A stretch of 64,000 nt of DNA from CAYNYM01 sp049366815 (GTDB lineage Bacteria > Desulfobacterota > DSM-4660 > Desulfatiglandales > HGW-15): positions 1-64,000 of the forward strand of contig JBMNCO010000087.1 of NCBI GenBank assembly GCA_049366815.1. Reading direction: 5' to 3'. The position numbers and the translations under genes are program-made. Below are positions 43,632 through 52,474 of this stretch, piece after piece (the stretch's first letter is position 1; each line of letters opens with the position of its first letter). The notes below the pieces were generated by a model. That model ran no database searches. It was not told the DNA's origin and was given only the letters and a program-made list of their open reading frames with translations.

Positions 43632-45008
43632 ATGCGTTTCGAAAAAAACATCCTCTGCATCGGTGCGGGATATGTCGGCGGACCCACGATGGCCGTTATC
43701 GCGGCCAAGTGCCCCCAGTACAAGGTGACGGTTGTGGATATCAACAAGGAGAAGATCGGGCAATGGAACAGTGATCATCTCCCTATCTATGAGCCGGGAT
43801 TGGATGAGGTCGTCAAGGCGGCCAGGAACAGAAATCTCTTTTTCTCAACCGAGACTGAAAAGGGGATAAAAGAAGCGGAGATCATCTTTGTCTCCGTCAA
43901 TACGCCCACCAAGACCTTCGGCCAGGGGGCCGGTAAGGCGGCGGACCTCCAATACTGGGAAAAGACGGCCAGACAGGTCCTTGACCACTCTGACCATTCT
44001 AAGGTCATCGTGGAAAAGTCCACGCTTCCCGTCCGTACGGCTTCCGCCATGGAACGCATCCTCAATGCCAACGGGAAGGGGCTTCATTTCGAGATCATCT
44101 CGAATCCCGAATTTCTCGCTGAAGGCACGGCCATCAGAGACCTCGAAAACCCGGATCGTGTCCTGATCGGTTCGAGGGAGACCACGGAGGGTCTCCAGGC
44201 AAGGGAGGAGATTGTTAAGATCTATGCCAACTGGGTGCCAAGGGACCGCATCATCGAGTCTAATGTCTGGAGTTCCGAGCTCTCCAAACTCACGGCCAAT
44301 GCCTTTCTCGCGCAGAGGATATCATCCATCAACTCTCTTTCCGCCCTTTGCGAACAGACCGAGGCCGACATCGACGAGGTGGCCTATGCCATCGGCAGGG
44401 ACTCCAGAATCGGAGACAAATTTCTCAAGGCGAGCGTAGGCTTCGGGGGGTCCTGTTTCAAAAAGGACATCCTCAACCTGGTTTATATCTGTCAGAGTTA
44501 CGGCCTTTACGATGTGGCCGAATACTGGGAATCGGTCGTTAAAATCAATGACTGGCAAGAGACCCGGTTTATCCGAAATATGCTCAGCAACATGTTCAAC
44601 ACCGTTGCAGGCAAAAAGATCGCCCTTTTTGGTTTTGCCTTTAAGGCCAACACGGGCGACACCCGAGAATCCCCGGCCATCTATGTGGCCAGGGGATTGT
44701 TGGAAGAACAGGCTGAGATCGTGATTTCCGATCCAAAGGCCCTGGAAAACGCCAAACTGGACCTGGAGGATGTGAGGGCGGGCCTGAGCTTTGAACTGGA
44801 TCCCTACAGGGCGGCGGAAGGCGCCCATGCCATAGCTGTTCTTACCGAGTGGGATCTCTACAGGGATCTGGATTATGAGAGAATTTTTGAATCCATGGTC
44901 AAACCCGCCTCCATTTTCGACGGCCGGAATATCCTGGAGCGCAAAAGGCTTTTTGACTTGGGGTTTAATGTGTTTTCTATCGGCAAGACCCCACTGAAGC
45001 ATTTTTGA
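43632..45008 (+). CDS. UDP-glucose 6-dehydrogenase
   Basis: This 458-residue protein has the N-terminal Rossmann ILCIGAGYVGGPTMAVIA, VDINKEKI, SVNTPTKTFG and VEKSTLPVRT, the catalytic Cys in SVGFGGSCFKKDILNLVY, and the C-terminal domain ALFGFAFKANTGDTRESPA. The VNTPTK-x-x-G and GGSCFKKD forms resemble the eukaryote-like UGDH branch. It oxidises UDP-glucose to UDP-glucuronate, feeding the epimerase upstream. Confidence 0.95.
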   Translation: MRFEKNILCIGAGYVGGPTMAVIAAKCPQYKVTVVDINKEKIGQWNSDHLPIYEPGLDEVVKAARNRNLFFSTETEKGIKEAEIIFVSVNTPTKTFGQGAGKAADLQYWEKTARQVLDHSDHSKVIVEKSTLPVRTASAMERILNANGKGLHFEIISNPEFLAEGTAIRDLENPDRVLIGSRETTEGLQAREEIVKIYANWVPRDRIIESNVWSSELSKLTANAFLAQRISSINSLSALCEQTEADIDEVAYAIGRDSRIGDKFLKASVGFGGSCFKKDILNLVYICQSYGLYDVAEYWESVVKINDWQETRFIRNMLSNMFNTVAGKKIALFGFAFKANTGDTRESPAIYVARGLLEEQAEIVISDPKALENAKLDLEDVRAGLSFELDPYRAAEGAHAIAVLTEWDLYRDLDYERIFESMVKPASIFDGRNILERKRLFDLGFNVFSIGKTPLKHF

Positions 45009-45014
45009 AAAGGA

Positions 45015-45743
45015 TCACCTTTCAGCGACCTTGTCGGGCCCTGTAACACGCAGGAACTGATCCGGTTCCAGGCGCGCAAAGATACAGGCCCCGGGGCAGG
45101 GCCTAATCAGCTTCTCAGGGTACTCAGCGCCGATTATTTGAAAGAGTTCAAGGCAGCATGAACAGAGATGAGCGCTCCGGTCGATAGAGTAGGGGATCAT
45201 GCGATGGTCTTTCTCGATGAAAAACCGGGGCACGACGAAATTGGCATGATTGGCGGTGTGCGTGAGGTATAGGAAATCATAATCGGCTACATCCGATCCC
45301 AGCCTTCCGGCCCAGCGCAGATAGATACGCTTTTCAAGGTCGTCAACATGAGTCCAGGCCCTCGGTATCTTTTCCGCAAAAGCGGGATCAAGAATCATCC
45401 GCCCTTTCTCCTCAGGGCCGGCCTGTCGTGGCGGGACAAAGTCCGACTTTGTGATCGTCGCGGTTTTTTTCTCCCCATATCCCTTGAGATCGAAGGAACT
45501 GATCACGAGATAAAGGCCGTTCTTTTCGGATGCCCTGTACCAACTGCCCTGCCTGGAACAAGTTTCCCCCCACACTTCCGGGGCCACGCTTGCTATTTTG
45601 TTGATTTCATCCAGAGGCGTGCATACAACGCCCTTGGCCGGTTTCAGTCTTGTTTTGGAGGCCTCAAGCATGCCCCTTAACTGGGTTTCTTCAGTCTTGG
45701 TAAGCCAGTAAACGTGTTTAATATAAGGACCCTTGGGTTTCAT
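45015..45743 (-). CDS. Conserved-looking protein, function unknown
   Basis: This 242-residue soluble protein (start MKPKGPYIKHVYWLTK) has no recognised family. A Cys-rich end (LCSCCLELFQIIG, then CPGACIFARL) could bind metal. Its stop is seven bases from the convergent dehydrogenase stop. The frame is open upstream to 45860, but ATG 45743 has the best ribosome site. Confidence 0.6.
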   Translation of the reverse strand: MKPKGPYIKHVYWLTKTEETQLRGMLEASKTRLKPAKGVVCTPLDEINKIASVAPEVWGETCSRQGSWYRASEKNGLYLVISSFDLKGYGEKKTATITKSDFVPPRQAGPEEKGRMILDPAFAEKIPRAWTHVDDLEKRIYLRWAGRLGSDVADYDFLYLTHTANHANFVVPRFFIEKDHRMIPYSIDRSAHLCSCCLELFQIIGAEYPEKLIRPCPGACIFARLEPDQFLRVTGPDKVAER

Positions 45744-45898
45744 TGTATTCTCACTTTCCATCCGCATAGCGATTATGGGGTAAGGAGCCTTTGAATGCAA
45801 GGGATATGCAGTATGGTTATCGAAGTCCTCTCTTTTGCCCGAAGAGTCGAGGAATGACAAGAACTATTGAATTTTTTAAAGAACATATGTGTTGTGAA

Positions 45899-45920
45899 TT
45901 TATATCACTCATGATATAAA
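45899..45920. promoter_or_regulatory. Candidate ModE-type operator
   Basis: A perfect inverted repeat TTTATATC-ACTCAT-GATATAAA with a six-base centre, 74 bases before the moeA start. ModE sites are TATA-rich inverted repeats with a similar spacer, and a ModE-like gene lies in the same cluster. The match to a ModE consensus is only by general form. Confidence 0.45.
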
Positions 45921-45993
45921 AATAGACCTTCACTCTTCCGGGTCTTGAGGAAGGGAAGAAGCATGTCGTTAAGAGATAAGGAGCTCGTGAGCA

Positions 45994-47220
45994 TTGTTTT
46001 TTAAGGTAAAGACGACTGAAGAGGTACTGGAGATCCTCGACCAGTTTGAACCTGTCGGGATCGACGCCCTCCCGCTGATAAAGGCCTTCGGCCGAGTCCT
46101 GGGTGAGGACTTCATTTCACAGGAAAACCTGCCGGGGTTTTCAAGGACCTCTATGGACGGTTATGCCGTAAAGGCCAAGGACACTTACGGCGCAACGGAG
46201 AGCCTGCCTGCCCTCCTTGAGGTTGGAGGCGAGGTGCTCATGGGAGGGATTCCCTCTGTGGTCGTTCGCCCGGGGCAGGCCGTGAGGATATCAACGGGCG
46301 GGATGCTTCCTGAAGGGGCCGACGCCGTAGTTATGATAGAATACTGTCACGCCCTGGACGAAAAAACCATTGAGGTGAGCCGGGCTGTGTCCCCGCAAGA
46401 AAACATCATTCAATTCGATGATGATATCAGAAAGGACGCCCTTGTCCTCCCAAAAGGCCGTAAGCTGAGATCTCAGGACCTGGGAGTCATGGCAGCTCTG
46501 GGGCAATCCGAGGTATCGGTTTACCGTAGGCCCAGGATAGCTATTGTCTCAACCGGAGATGAAGTGGTCCCGATTGATCAGAGCCCGGGCCCGGGTCAGG
46601 TTCGAGACATCAACACCTACACCTTGAGTGCGTTTTGTGAACTAAACGGGGCGGAGCCTGTTGCACTCGGGTTGTGCGGCGATGATTTTGATGAACTGCA
46701 GGAGATGGTTGTAAAAGGGCTTGAGGAGGCGGACTCGGTCTGGATATCCGGCGGCAGCTCCGTCGGTACTCGGGATCTGACTGTAAAGGTCTTCGAATCC
46801 CTTGATTCTGTGGACACCCTGGTTCACGGTATTTCCATAAGTCCAGGGAAACCGACCATCATCGCCCGGTCAAAGTCACAGGCCATTTTCGGCCTTCCCG
46901 GGCATGCGGCCTCGGCCATGGTGGTGGCAGAGGTCTTTCTGACGCCATTCTTGGCCAAACTGGCAGGCAAAAGGGATCCCTTCAAAGAACGCCACCAGAT
47001 CCTCAATGCAAAGCTGAGCAGGAACATCGAGTCCGCCGGCGGCCGGGATGACTACATTCGGGTCAAACTGATAAGGGCTGATGACGAATGGATGGCAGAT
47101 CCCATTTTCGGAAAGTCCGCTCTTATCTCCACCCTCGTGGAGGCCGACGGATTGCTCCGGGTGGACAGGAATACGGAAGGCCTGTATCAGGATCAGATCG
47201 TTCAGGTTATGGTCATATAG
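45994..47220 (+). CDS. moeA: Molybdopterin molybdotransferase
   Basis: The 408-residue MoeA has FSRTSMDGYAVKAKDT, VRISTGGMLPEGADAVVMIEY, RRPRIAIVSTGDEVVP, WISGGSSVGTRD, ISPGKPTI and GLPGHAASAMV, all in order. It inserts molybdate (or tungstate) into adenylylated molybdopterin. Translation seems to start at TTG 45994 behind an AGGAG site, since an in-frame stop precedes it. It is the first gene of a Mo-cofactor cluster. Confidence 0.94.
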   Translation: MFFKVKTTEEVLEILDQFEPVGIDALPLIKAFGRVLGEDFISQENLPGFSRTSMDGYAVKAKDTYGATESLPALLEVGGEVLMGGIPSVVVRPGQAVRISTGGMLPEGADAVVMIEYCHALDEKTIEVSRAVSPQENIIQFDDDIRKDALVLPKGRKLRSQDLGVMAALGQSEVSVYRRPRIAIVSTGDEVVPIDQSPGPGQVRDINTYTLSAFCELNGAEPVALGLCGDDFDELQEMVVKGLEEADSVWISGGSSVGTRDLTVKVFESLDSVDTLVHGISISPGKPTIIARSKSQAIFGLPGHAASAMVVAEVFLTPFLAKLAGKRDPFKERHQILNAKLSRNIESAGGRDDYIRVKLIRADDEWMADPIFGKSALISTLVEADGLLRVDRNTEGLYQDQIVQVMVI

Positions 47221-47236
47221 GTATAGAGCGTGCCCA

Positions 47237-47258
47237 TCCGGAAATGGGCATTTCCGGA
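47237..47258. repeat. TCCGGAAAT hairpin 1
   Basis: TCCGGAAAT-GGGC-ATTTCCGGA, a perfect 9-base stem. It is followed at 47267 by GACAGCCGTCAGCGATCAG. The reverse complement of this block recurs at 60173-60226. Confidence 0.65.
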
Positions 47259-47349
47259 GTTGCGCAGACAGCCGTCAGCGATCAGGTGTCAGCAAGGGCT
47301 ATGCAAAGACAAGGCATGAGACTGAGCGCTGAATGCCGACAGCAGACCG

Positions 47350-47382
47350 TTCCATCCAGAAATCGTGTATTTCCGGATGGAA
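47350..47382. repeat. TCCGGAAAT-type hairpin 2
   Basis: TTCCATCCAGAAAT-CGTGT-ATTTCCGGATGGAA has one mismatch in a 14-base stem. It lies 29 bases before the second moeA gene and could affect its expression or simply be another copy of the repeat. Confidence 0.6.
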
Positions 47383-47410
47383 ACATGGAATGTAAAACAG
47401 GAGCGTTCCC

Positions 47411-49348
47411 TTGAAAAAGAGAAATATATTTTTGGAGATGAAAGGCCTGGAAGAGGCGCAGGCTATCTTCAGAGGACGTTTTGGTCCAGGGCTGAGAACA
47501 GTGCCTGAAGAAATCCCGGCGGAGGAATCACTCGACAGGGTGACGGCGGAACCCGTGTTTGCACGTTTTTCCGCACCCACCTATCACTCAGCGGCCATGG
47601 ACGGCATCGTGGTCCGCGCAAAGGAGACTTACGGTACCAATGAAAGGAACCCGAAGACACTGGAAATTGGGAAGGATGCCCTTTGGGTCAACACCGGGCA
47701 GGCCCTTCCCGAGGGATATGATTCGGTCATCATGGTGGAGAAACTCCACCAGCGAGACGAAAAGACTGTGGAGATTCGATCTCCTTCCTATCCCTGGCAA
47801 AATATCAGAAAGGTGGGCGAAGATATCGTCACGACCCAATTACTCTTTCCCCAGGACCATCGTATCCGGCCCTATGACATAGGCGCGCTGATCTCCGCGG
47901 GCGTCTTCGCCCTGCAGGTCTGGCAAAAACCAAGGGTCGCCATCATCCCTACGGGATCCGAACTCATCCACCTCCGCGATATTCAGTCCCAGGCTGAGAT
48001 CAAGGCGGGTCAGATCATCGAATACAATTCCCTCATTCTTGCAGGGCTTGTGCGGGAATGCATGGCGGAACCCGTCATTTATGATATTGTCTCGGATGTT
48101 GAAAACAATATTCGAGAGACCCTGAAAAACGCGGTGGAATCGGAGGCAGACGTGGTTCTCATCAACGCGGGTTCCTCGGCGGGGAGCAAAGATTTTACGG
48201 CCATGACCGTCAGGGAACTGGGGGAGATCCTCGTGCACGGCGTAGCCATGATGCCCGGCAAACCCACCATACTGGGCACTGTGGCAGGCAAGCCCGTCAT
48301 AGGCAATCCAGGCTATACGGTTTCAGCGACCCTTTCCTTCACCCAATTCGTCCGCCCCCTGCTCTTCAGTCTTCAGGGGTTGAGGCAGCCGGAGGTCAAG
48401 AAGATCAAGGTACGGCCTTCACGGGATATTCCCTCCAAGCTGGGCATTGAAGAGTTTCTGCGTGTAAATATTGGAAGGGTGGGGGAAAAGAGCGTGGCCA
48501 CACCTCTCCCCAGGGCGGCGGGCTCCATAACCACTCTGACCAGATCCGAAGGCATTCTCCGAATTCCGGCCCTCACCGAGGGGATCAACCAGGAAAATGA
48601 AGTGGATGCAGAACTCCTCGTGGATGAGGAAGCCCTCCTCAACACTATTTCCATTATCGGAAGCCACGACATAACCATCGACATCCTGGCCGACGAAATC
48701 CGCAGAACCGGACATGATATCCGCATCTCTTCCGGAAATGTCGGAAGTCTGGGAGGGCTTATGGCCATCAGGAAGGGTACTTGCCACATGGCCGGGTCCC
48801 ATCTTTTAGATACCGTAACCGGAGAATACAATATCGCTTACATCAAAAGATACCTCAAGGGGATCAAAGTCTGCATTTTCAATCTGGTCCAGAGAGACCA
48901 GGGCCTGATCGTGGCAAAAGGCAACCCCAAAGGAATCAAAGACATCCACGATCTTTGCAGAGAGGATGTGACATTTGTCAATCGCCAGGCCGGCGCGGGC
49001 ACACGGGTCCTTCTCGACTACAAGCTGGATCAACTCGGGGTCAAATCTGAATCCATTACAGGGTATGACCACGATGAATTTACCCATATGGCCGTAGCCG
49101 TTGATGTCCTCAGCGGCGCAGCCGATTGTGGCATGGGTATTTTTGCCGCGGCAAAGGCCCTTGACCTGGATTTCATCCCGGTCGCGCAGGAACAGTATGA
49201 TCTGATTATGCCTGCATCAGTACTCGATATGCCCAATATTCAGACCGTCATGGAGGTTATCAGGTCTCGGGCCTTTCGTGACAGGGTGTCTCTTCTTGGG
49301 GGCTATGATCCCACAAAAAGCGGCGATTTCTGGATGGAACTGGACTGA
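47411..49348 (+). CDS. MoeA fused to a periplasmic-binding-like domain
   Basis: The 645-residue protein has a MoeA half (about 1-405: YHSAAMDGIVVRAKETYG, WVNTGQALPEGYDSVIMVE, IPTGSEL, INAGSSAGSKDFT, MPGKPTI, GNPGYTVSATL). A C-terminal substrate-binding-like domain (about 415-640) has IIGSHDITIDILADEIRR, MAGSHLLD, VNRQAGAGTRVLLDYKLD and AVAVDVLSGAADCGMGI, as in PBP_like_2 (COG1910). Such fusions are known in anaerobes and archaea; the extra domain may sense molybdate, tungstate or a cofactor intermediate. It starts at TTG 47411. The SMDGYAV site reads AMDGIVV here, so activity may differ from MoeA at 45994. Confidence 0.9.
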   Translation: MKKRNIFLEMKGLEEAQAIFRGRFGPGLRTVPEEIPAEESLDRVTAEPVFARFSAPTYHSAAMDGIVVRAKETYGTNERNPKTLEIGKDALWVNTGQALPEGYDSVIMVEKLHQRDEKTVEIRSPSYPWQNIRKVGEDIVTTQLLFPQDHRIRPYDIGALISAGVFALQVWQKPRVAIIPTGSELIHLRDIQSQAEIKAGQIIEYNSLILAGLVRECMAEPVIYDIVSDVENNIRETLKNAVESEADVVLINAGSSAGSKDFTAMTVRELGEILVHGVAMMPGKPTILGTVAGKPVIGNPGYTVSATLSFTQFVRPLLFSLQGLRQPEVKKIKVRPSRDIPSKLGIEEFLRVNIGRVGEKSVATPLPRAAGSITTLTRSEGILRIPALTEGINQENEVDAELLVDEEALLNTISIIGSHDITIDILADEIRRTGHDIRISSGNVGSLGGLMAIRKGTCHMAGSHLLDTVTGEYNIAYIKRYLKGIKVCIFNLVQRDQGLIVAKGNPKGIKDIHDLCREDVTFVNRQAGAGTRVLLDYKLDQLGVKSESITGYDHDEFTHMAVAVDVLSGAADCGMGIFAAAKALDLDFIPVAQEQYDLIMPASVLDMPNIQTVMEVIRSRAFRDRVSLLGGYDPTKSGDFWMELD

Positions 49349-49379
49349 GGAATCGGCGGGTGAGGACATTGAAAATTTT

Positions 49380-49624
49380 GTAATACTTTAGCCCTTTGAA
49401 AAATTCGAAAGGAAATCATGCACCCTTTCTTACGTTCCGAAGCTCCCGGGCTGGTCTTTTTTGCGATTTATCCATGGGGGAGTTCTGCCCCCTCCCCATT
49501 CTCGACTTGGTCGAGCTGGGGTTTCCCCCACGCATAAATCGCAAAAAGACGGCGTCCTCCCGCTGGTCACTTCAGAAAGGCAGCATGATTTCCACACAGT
49601 TATTGGAAAGGGCTAAATTCATAC
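49380..49624. repeat. Dispersed palindromic element, copy B with nested insertion
   Basis: This has the same termini as copy A: GTAATACTTTAGCCCTTTG on the left and GGAAAGGGCTAAATTC on the right, and the same internal AAATCATGC/GCATGATTT arms. It is about 110 bases longer because a second palindrome sits in its centre. It fills most of the 320-base gap between the moeA fusion and the modE-like gene. Confidence 0.8.
49454..49550. repeat. Nested palindromic element inside copy B
   Basis: GTCTTTTTTGCGATTTAT on the left and ATAAATCGCAAAAAGAC on the right form terminal inverted repeats of 17-18 bases. The interior has CTCGAC-TTG-GTCGAG and G/C runs. The host sequence CTCCCG(GG)CTGGTC appears on both sides (49443-49456 and 49557-49568), like a target duplication. 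Confidence 0.65.
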
Positions 49625-49668
49625 AAAATTTCGTGTTTCAGAATAATGAACATAAGGAGAGGGCAAAA

Positions 49669-49998
49669 ATGGCGTCTCTGCGGCTGAAATCGCGACATTG
49701 GATCGTCAACGAGGACGGAAAGATCATTATCGGTGAAGGGCGGAAAAAAATACTTGAAAACATCAGGAAAACAGGATCGATAAACCAGACGGCCAAGATT
49801 ATGAAGATGTCCTATAAGGCTGTCTGGAGTAAGATCAAGGCCACAGAAGAGGCCTTCCAGGTCCGTATTGTAGATACAAACCGTAAAAAGGGTTCCCACC
49901 TGACCAAGGAGGGGGATGAACTCCTGGAAAACTATATCAAGATGGAAAAAAGCTGTGTGCAATCCGACGACCGGTTATTCAACAAAATATTCAAGTAG
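49669..49998 (+). CDS. ModE-like DNA-binding regulator (HTH domain only)
   Basis: This 109-residue protein has the ModE winged-helix: IGEGRKKILENIRKTGSINQTAKIMKMSYKAVWSKIKA, key parts TGSINQTAK and MSYKAVW, then a KGSHLTKEGDELL wing. The molybdate-binding TOBE domains of full ModE are missing, as in short LysR-type ModE proteins. It ends the moeA cluster and would control Mo genes, perhaps at 45899. AAGGAGAGGG leads ATG 49669. Confidence 0.88.
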   Translation: MASLRLKSRHWIVNEDGKIIIGEGRKKILENIRKTGSINQTAKIMKMSYKAVWSKIKATEEAFQVRIVDTNRKKGSHLTKEGDELLENYIKMEKSCVQSDDRLFNKIFK

Positions 49999-50064
49999 CC
50001 TTGCCCGGATCCCCCGGGACATTTTCAATGGTTCATTTTCCCGATGATACAGATCCACAGAGTC

Positions 50065-50093
50065 CGGCGCCCCAGAAGGGGTGCCGTTTTTTT
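50065..50093 (+). terminator. Intrinsic terminator after modE-like gene
   Basis: CGGCGCCCC-AGAA-GGGGTGCCG followed by seven T. The stem is nine pairs with one G/T, a strong rho-independent signal that separates the Mo cluster from tol-pal. Confidence 0.88.
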
Positions 50094-50227
50094 GTGGAGG
50101 GGATCTCAGGGCAGGGCGTTTGGGAAGACATTTATCTTTTCAAATAATTCTTGCAAGCGCGGCTCGGTGATTATAGAAATAGGGCATCGTATTTCTAGAA
50201 ATTTTTACCTTTTTCAAGGATACCATA

Positions 50228-50995
50228 ATGAACACGATCTTTCTGTTGACCGCCTTGCAGGGGGCCGTCTCAATTGAAACGGCCTTCACCAATGATATTG
50301 TCCAGATGATTTTACATGCCGGACTGATGGTCAAATTTGTCATGTGCATTCTCTTTTTGTTTTCAATCATCTCCTGGACCATCATCTTCATGAAATGGAG
50401 ATATTTTCGTCTGGCAAGGCAGGAGACTGAATACTTTTTTGACCTCTTTTGGGAAGACACCGCCCTGGACAAGATAAAAGGGGAATGTGACGATTTGGCT
50501 TACAGTCCCGTTGCACATCTGTTCAGATCCGGCTATGCTGAACTCAAAAGAATCGGAAAGGTGTTGCATTTCCCCACATCGGAAGAACGTATATCGGACC
50601 TCCAGACCGCGCTCTTTAATGTTGAAAGGTCCTTGAAAAAGACCTCGATCGAACAGAGCAACAGGGTTGAAAGGGCCTTATCCTTTCTGGCGACAACCGG
50701 AAATACCGCACCTTTCATCGGTCTTTTCGGTACGGTCTGGGGCATCATGGAATCCTTCAGGGGCATCGGGATGAAGGGTTCTGCCAGTCTGGCCGTAGTC
50801 GCCCCCGGAATATCCGAGGCGCTTATCGCCACGGCTGCGGGATTGGCGGCGGCTATCCCGGCGGTCGTCGCTTTCAACCATTTCAATCACAAGGCCATGG
50901 TCGCCAGATCCGAGATGGACACTTTTACATCAGATTTTCTGAACCTTCTGGAAAGACAGGTCTTCAAGAAGAAAACAACACCCAAGACGGCTTGA
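50228..50995 (+). CDS. tolQ: TolQ proton-channel protein
   Basis: The 255-residue protein has three membrane helices: LMVKFVMCILFLFSIISWTIIFMKW, ATTGNTAPFIGLFGTVWGIM (with the T/G/P-rich pore) and ALIATAAGLAAAIPAVVAFNHF. This is the MotA/TolQ/ExbB layout. With TolR it uses the proton gradient to drive TolA. It is first in the tol-pal operon. Confidence 0.94.
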   Translation: MNTIFLLTALQGAVSIETAFTNDIVQMILHAGLMVKFVMCILFLFSIISWTIIFMKWRYFRLARQETEYFFDLFWEDTALDKIKGECDDLAYSPVAHLFRSGYAELKRIGKVLHFPTSEERISDLQTALFNVERSLKKTSIEQSNRVERALSFLATTGNTAPFIGLFGTVWGIMESFRGIGMKGSASLAVVAPGISEALIATAAGLAAAIPAVVAFNHFNHKAMVARSEMDTFTSDFLNLLERQVFKKKTTPKTA

Positions 50996-51102
50996 GCCGT
51001 TTTGACTGGGCGTGGGACCCATCCCCCAGGCCCTGGGAAAAAATGTGTCGCCAACCCTGAGAACAGATCTTCAGGTCAGCGGTTTAAGGAGCGAGATCCA
51101 CA

Positions 51103-51510
51103 ATGATGCCCAACGGTGGAAATGGAAAAAGCTTCATGTCGGATATCAACGTCACGCCCCTTGTGGATGTGATGCTTGTGCTGTTGATCATCTTCATGGT
51201 CACAGCCCCGATGATGATGCAGGGGGTTGAGGTCAACCTGCCCCAGACCACGACTCAGAACATCAAGACCAGGGAAGATCCTCTGATCCTGACCGTCACA
51301 AAGCAAAGAGAAATACTCCTCGAAAACCACAAAATCAAACTGGAGGACCTTGAAAACAAGGCCAAAAATATCTTTAAGTATCGAAAGGATAAGGAAGTTC
51401 TCCTAAGGGCGGACAAGGATGTCCCCTATGGGTTTGTCGTCGAGGTGATGGCCGCGGCAAAAAGGGCTGGCATTGATAAATTAGGCATGGTCACCGAGCC
51501 ATTGGAGTAG
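51103..51510 (+). CDS. tolR: TolR inner-membrane protein
   Basis: The 135-residue protein has a single membrane helix with the essential Asp: INVTPLVDVMLVLLIIFMVTAP. The periplasmic part ends YGFVVEVMAAAKRAGIDKLGMVTEP. A short cytoplasmic start, one helix and a TolR-type C-terminal domain are of normal length. It lies between tolQ and tolA. Confidence 0.95.
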   Translation: MMPNGGNGKSFMSDINVTPLVDVMLVLLIIFMVTAPMMMQGVEVNLPQTTTQNIKTREDPLILTVTKQREILLENHKIKLEDLENKAKNIFKYRKDKEVLLRADKDVPYGFVVEVMAAAKRAGIDKLGMVTEPLE

Positions 51511-51649
51511 ATGGGAAATGCCGGGGGATTCGGTTTCGGGACGGGCACTCTCCGTTTGCCAAAAGAGAGGGTGCCTGGGGCCGTTACTCCGGCCTTTTTG
51601 CAACGGGGTCACCGGTCTTTTCTTGCAGACCTCACGGGGATGTCCATTG

Positions 51650-52474
51650 ATGATGGCCGCCGGGATAGAAAACACAGACAGTTCCAGACAGATCCGATGG
51701 GGTTCCATGGTCGCCCTTTCTGTGTGTTTCCATGTGGCGATCTTTTCTTTATTTCTCTTTTTCCCGAACGCGTTACCCCACAGAAGGTCTTTTGAAGGCA
51801 CGGTGTATCAAGTCGATCTTGTTGAGATGCCCGTAAGAGGCATTCAAAAGCCGGCATCCACAAAACCCGTCGAAACGACCAAGTCTGAAACGGCAAGCAA
51901 GACTGATACCATGGCAAAGCGGATTGCCCCCCCGGCCCAGAAGACCAAGCCCCTGGTCATCGCCAAAAGGACGCTCGATAAGAAGCCGGTGCCTGCCAAG
52001 GAGGCAACAAAATCGACCTCCCAGATGATCGAAAACGCCATTTCCAAAATTGAGAGAAAGGTCCGGTCTGACCAACCATCCCAAGCGTCCCACGTGGAAA
52101 CGGCCATCTCCAGGTTGGAAAAAAGGGTCGGTGCCCAGGAACAGGCCGGGGGCGACGGTCACGGATCTCAAGGCGGTGTGCCCATGCAGATTTACAGGAT
52201 GGAGGTGGAAAGCTGGATCAAGAGCAATTGGGCCTATCCAGTGGCCATGGGAGAATCCAAGGATCTGGAAGCTATCGTGGTTTTGAGGGTGAATGCAGCA
52301 GGGGCTGTTTTGAAGACCCATTTTTTAAGACGTTCGAACAACGATCTATTCGATCAATCCGTCCTGAAGGCCATAGAAAGGTCGGATCCTCTACCTCCGT
52401 TTCCGGAGACTTACAGGAAAAGTTATGAGGACTTCGAGATCAAATTCAATCTCAGTGAGCTTAATCGTTTATAG
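51650..52474 (+). CDS. tolA: TolA/TonB-type energy-transducing protein
   Basis: This 274-residue protein has one N-terminal helix (MVALSVCFHVAIFSLFLFF), a Lys/Pro/Ala/Thr-rich linker and a C-terminal TonB-like domain (YRMEVESWIKSNWAYP, DLEAIVVLRVNAAGAV, LPPFPETYRK). The linker is short compared with E. coli TolA. The start at 51650 gives the usual short cytoplasmic end; the frame is also open to 51518, right after tolR. It overlaps tolB by 50 bases. Confidence 0.85.
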   Translation: MMAAGIENTDSSRQIRWGSMVALSVCFHVAIFSLFLFFPNALPHRRSFEGTVYQVDLVEMPVRGIQKPASTKPVETTKSETASKTDTMAKRIAPPAQKTKPLVIAKRTLDKKPVPAKEATKSTSQMIENAISKIERKVRSDQPSQASHVETAISRLEKRVGAQEQAGGDGHGSQGGVPMQIYRMEVESWIKSNWAYPVAMGESKDLEAIVVLRVNAAGAVLKTHFLRRSNNDLFDQSVLKAIERSDPLPPFPETYRKSYEDFEIKFNLSELNRL

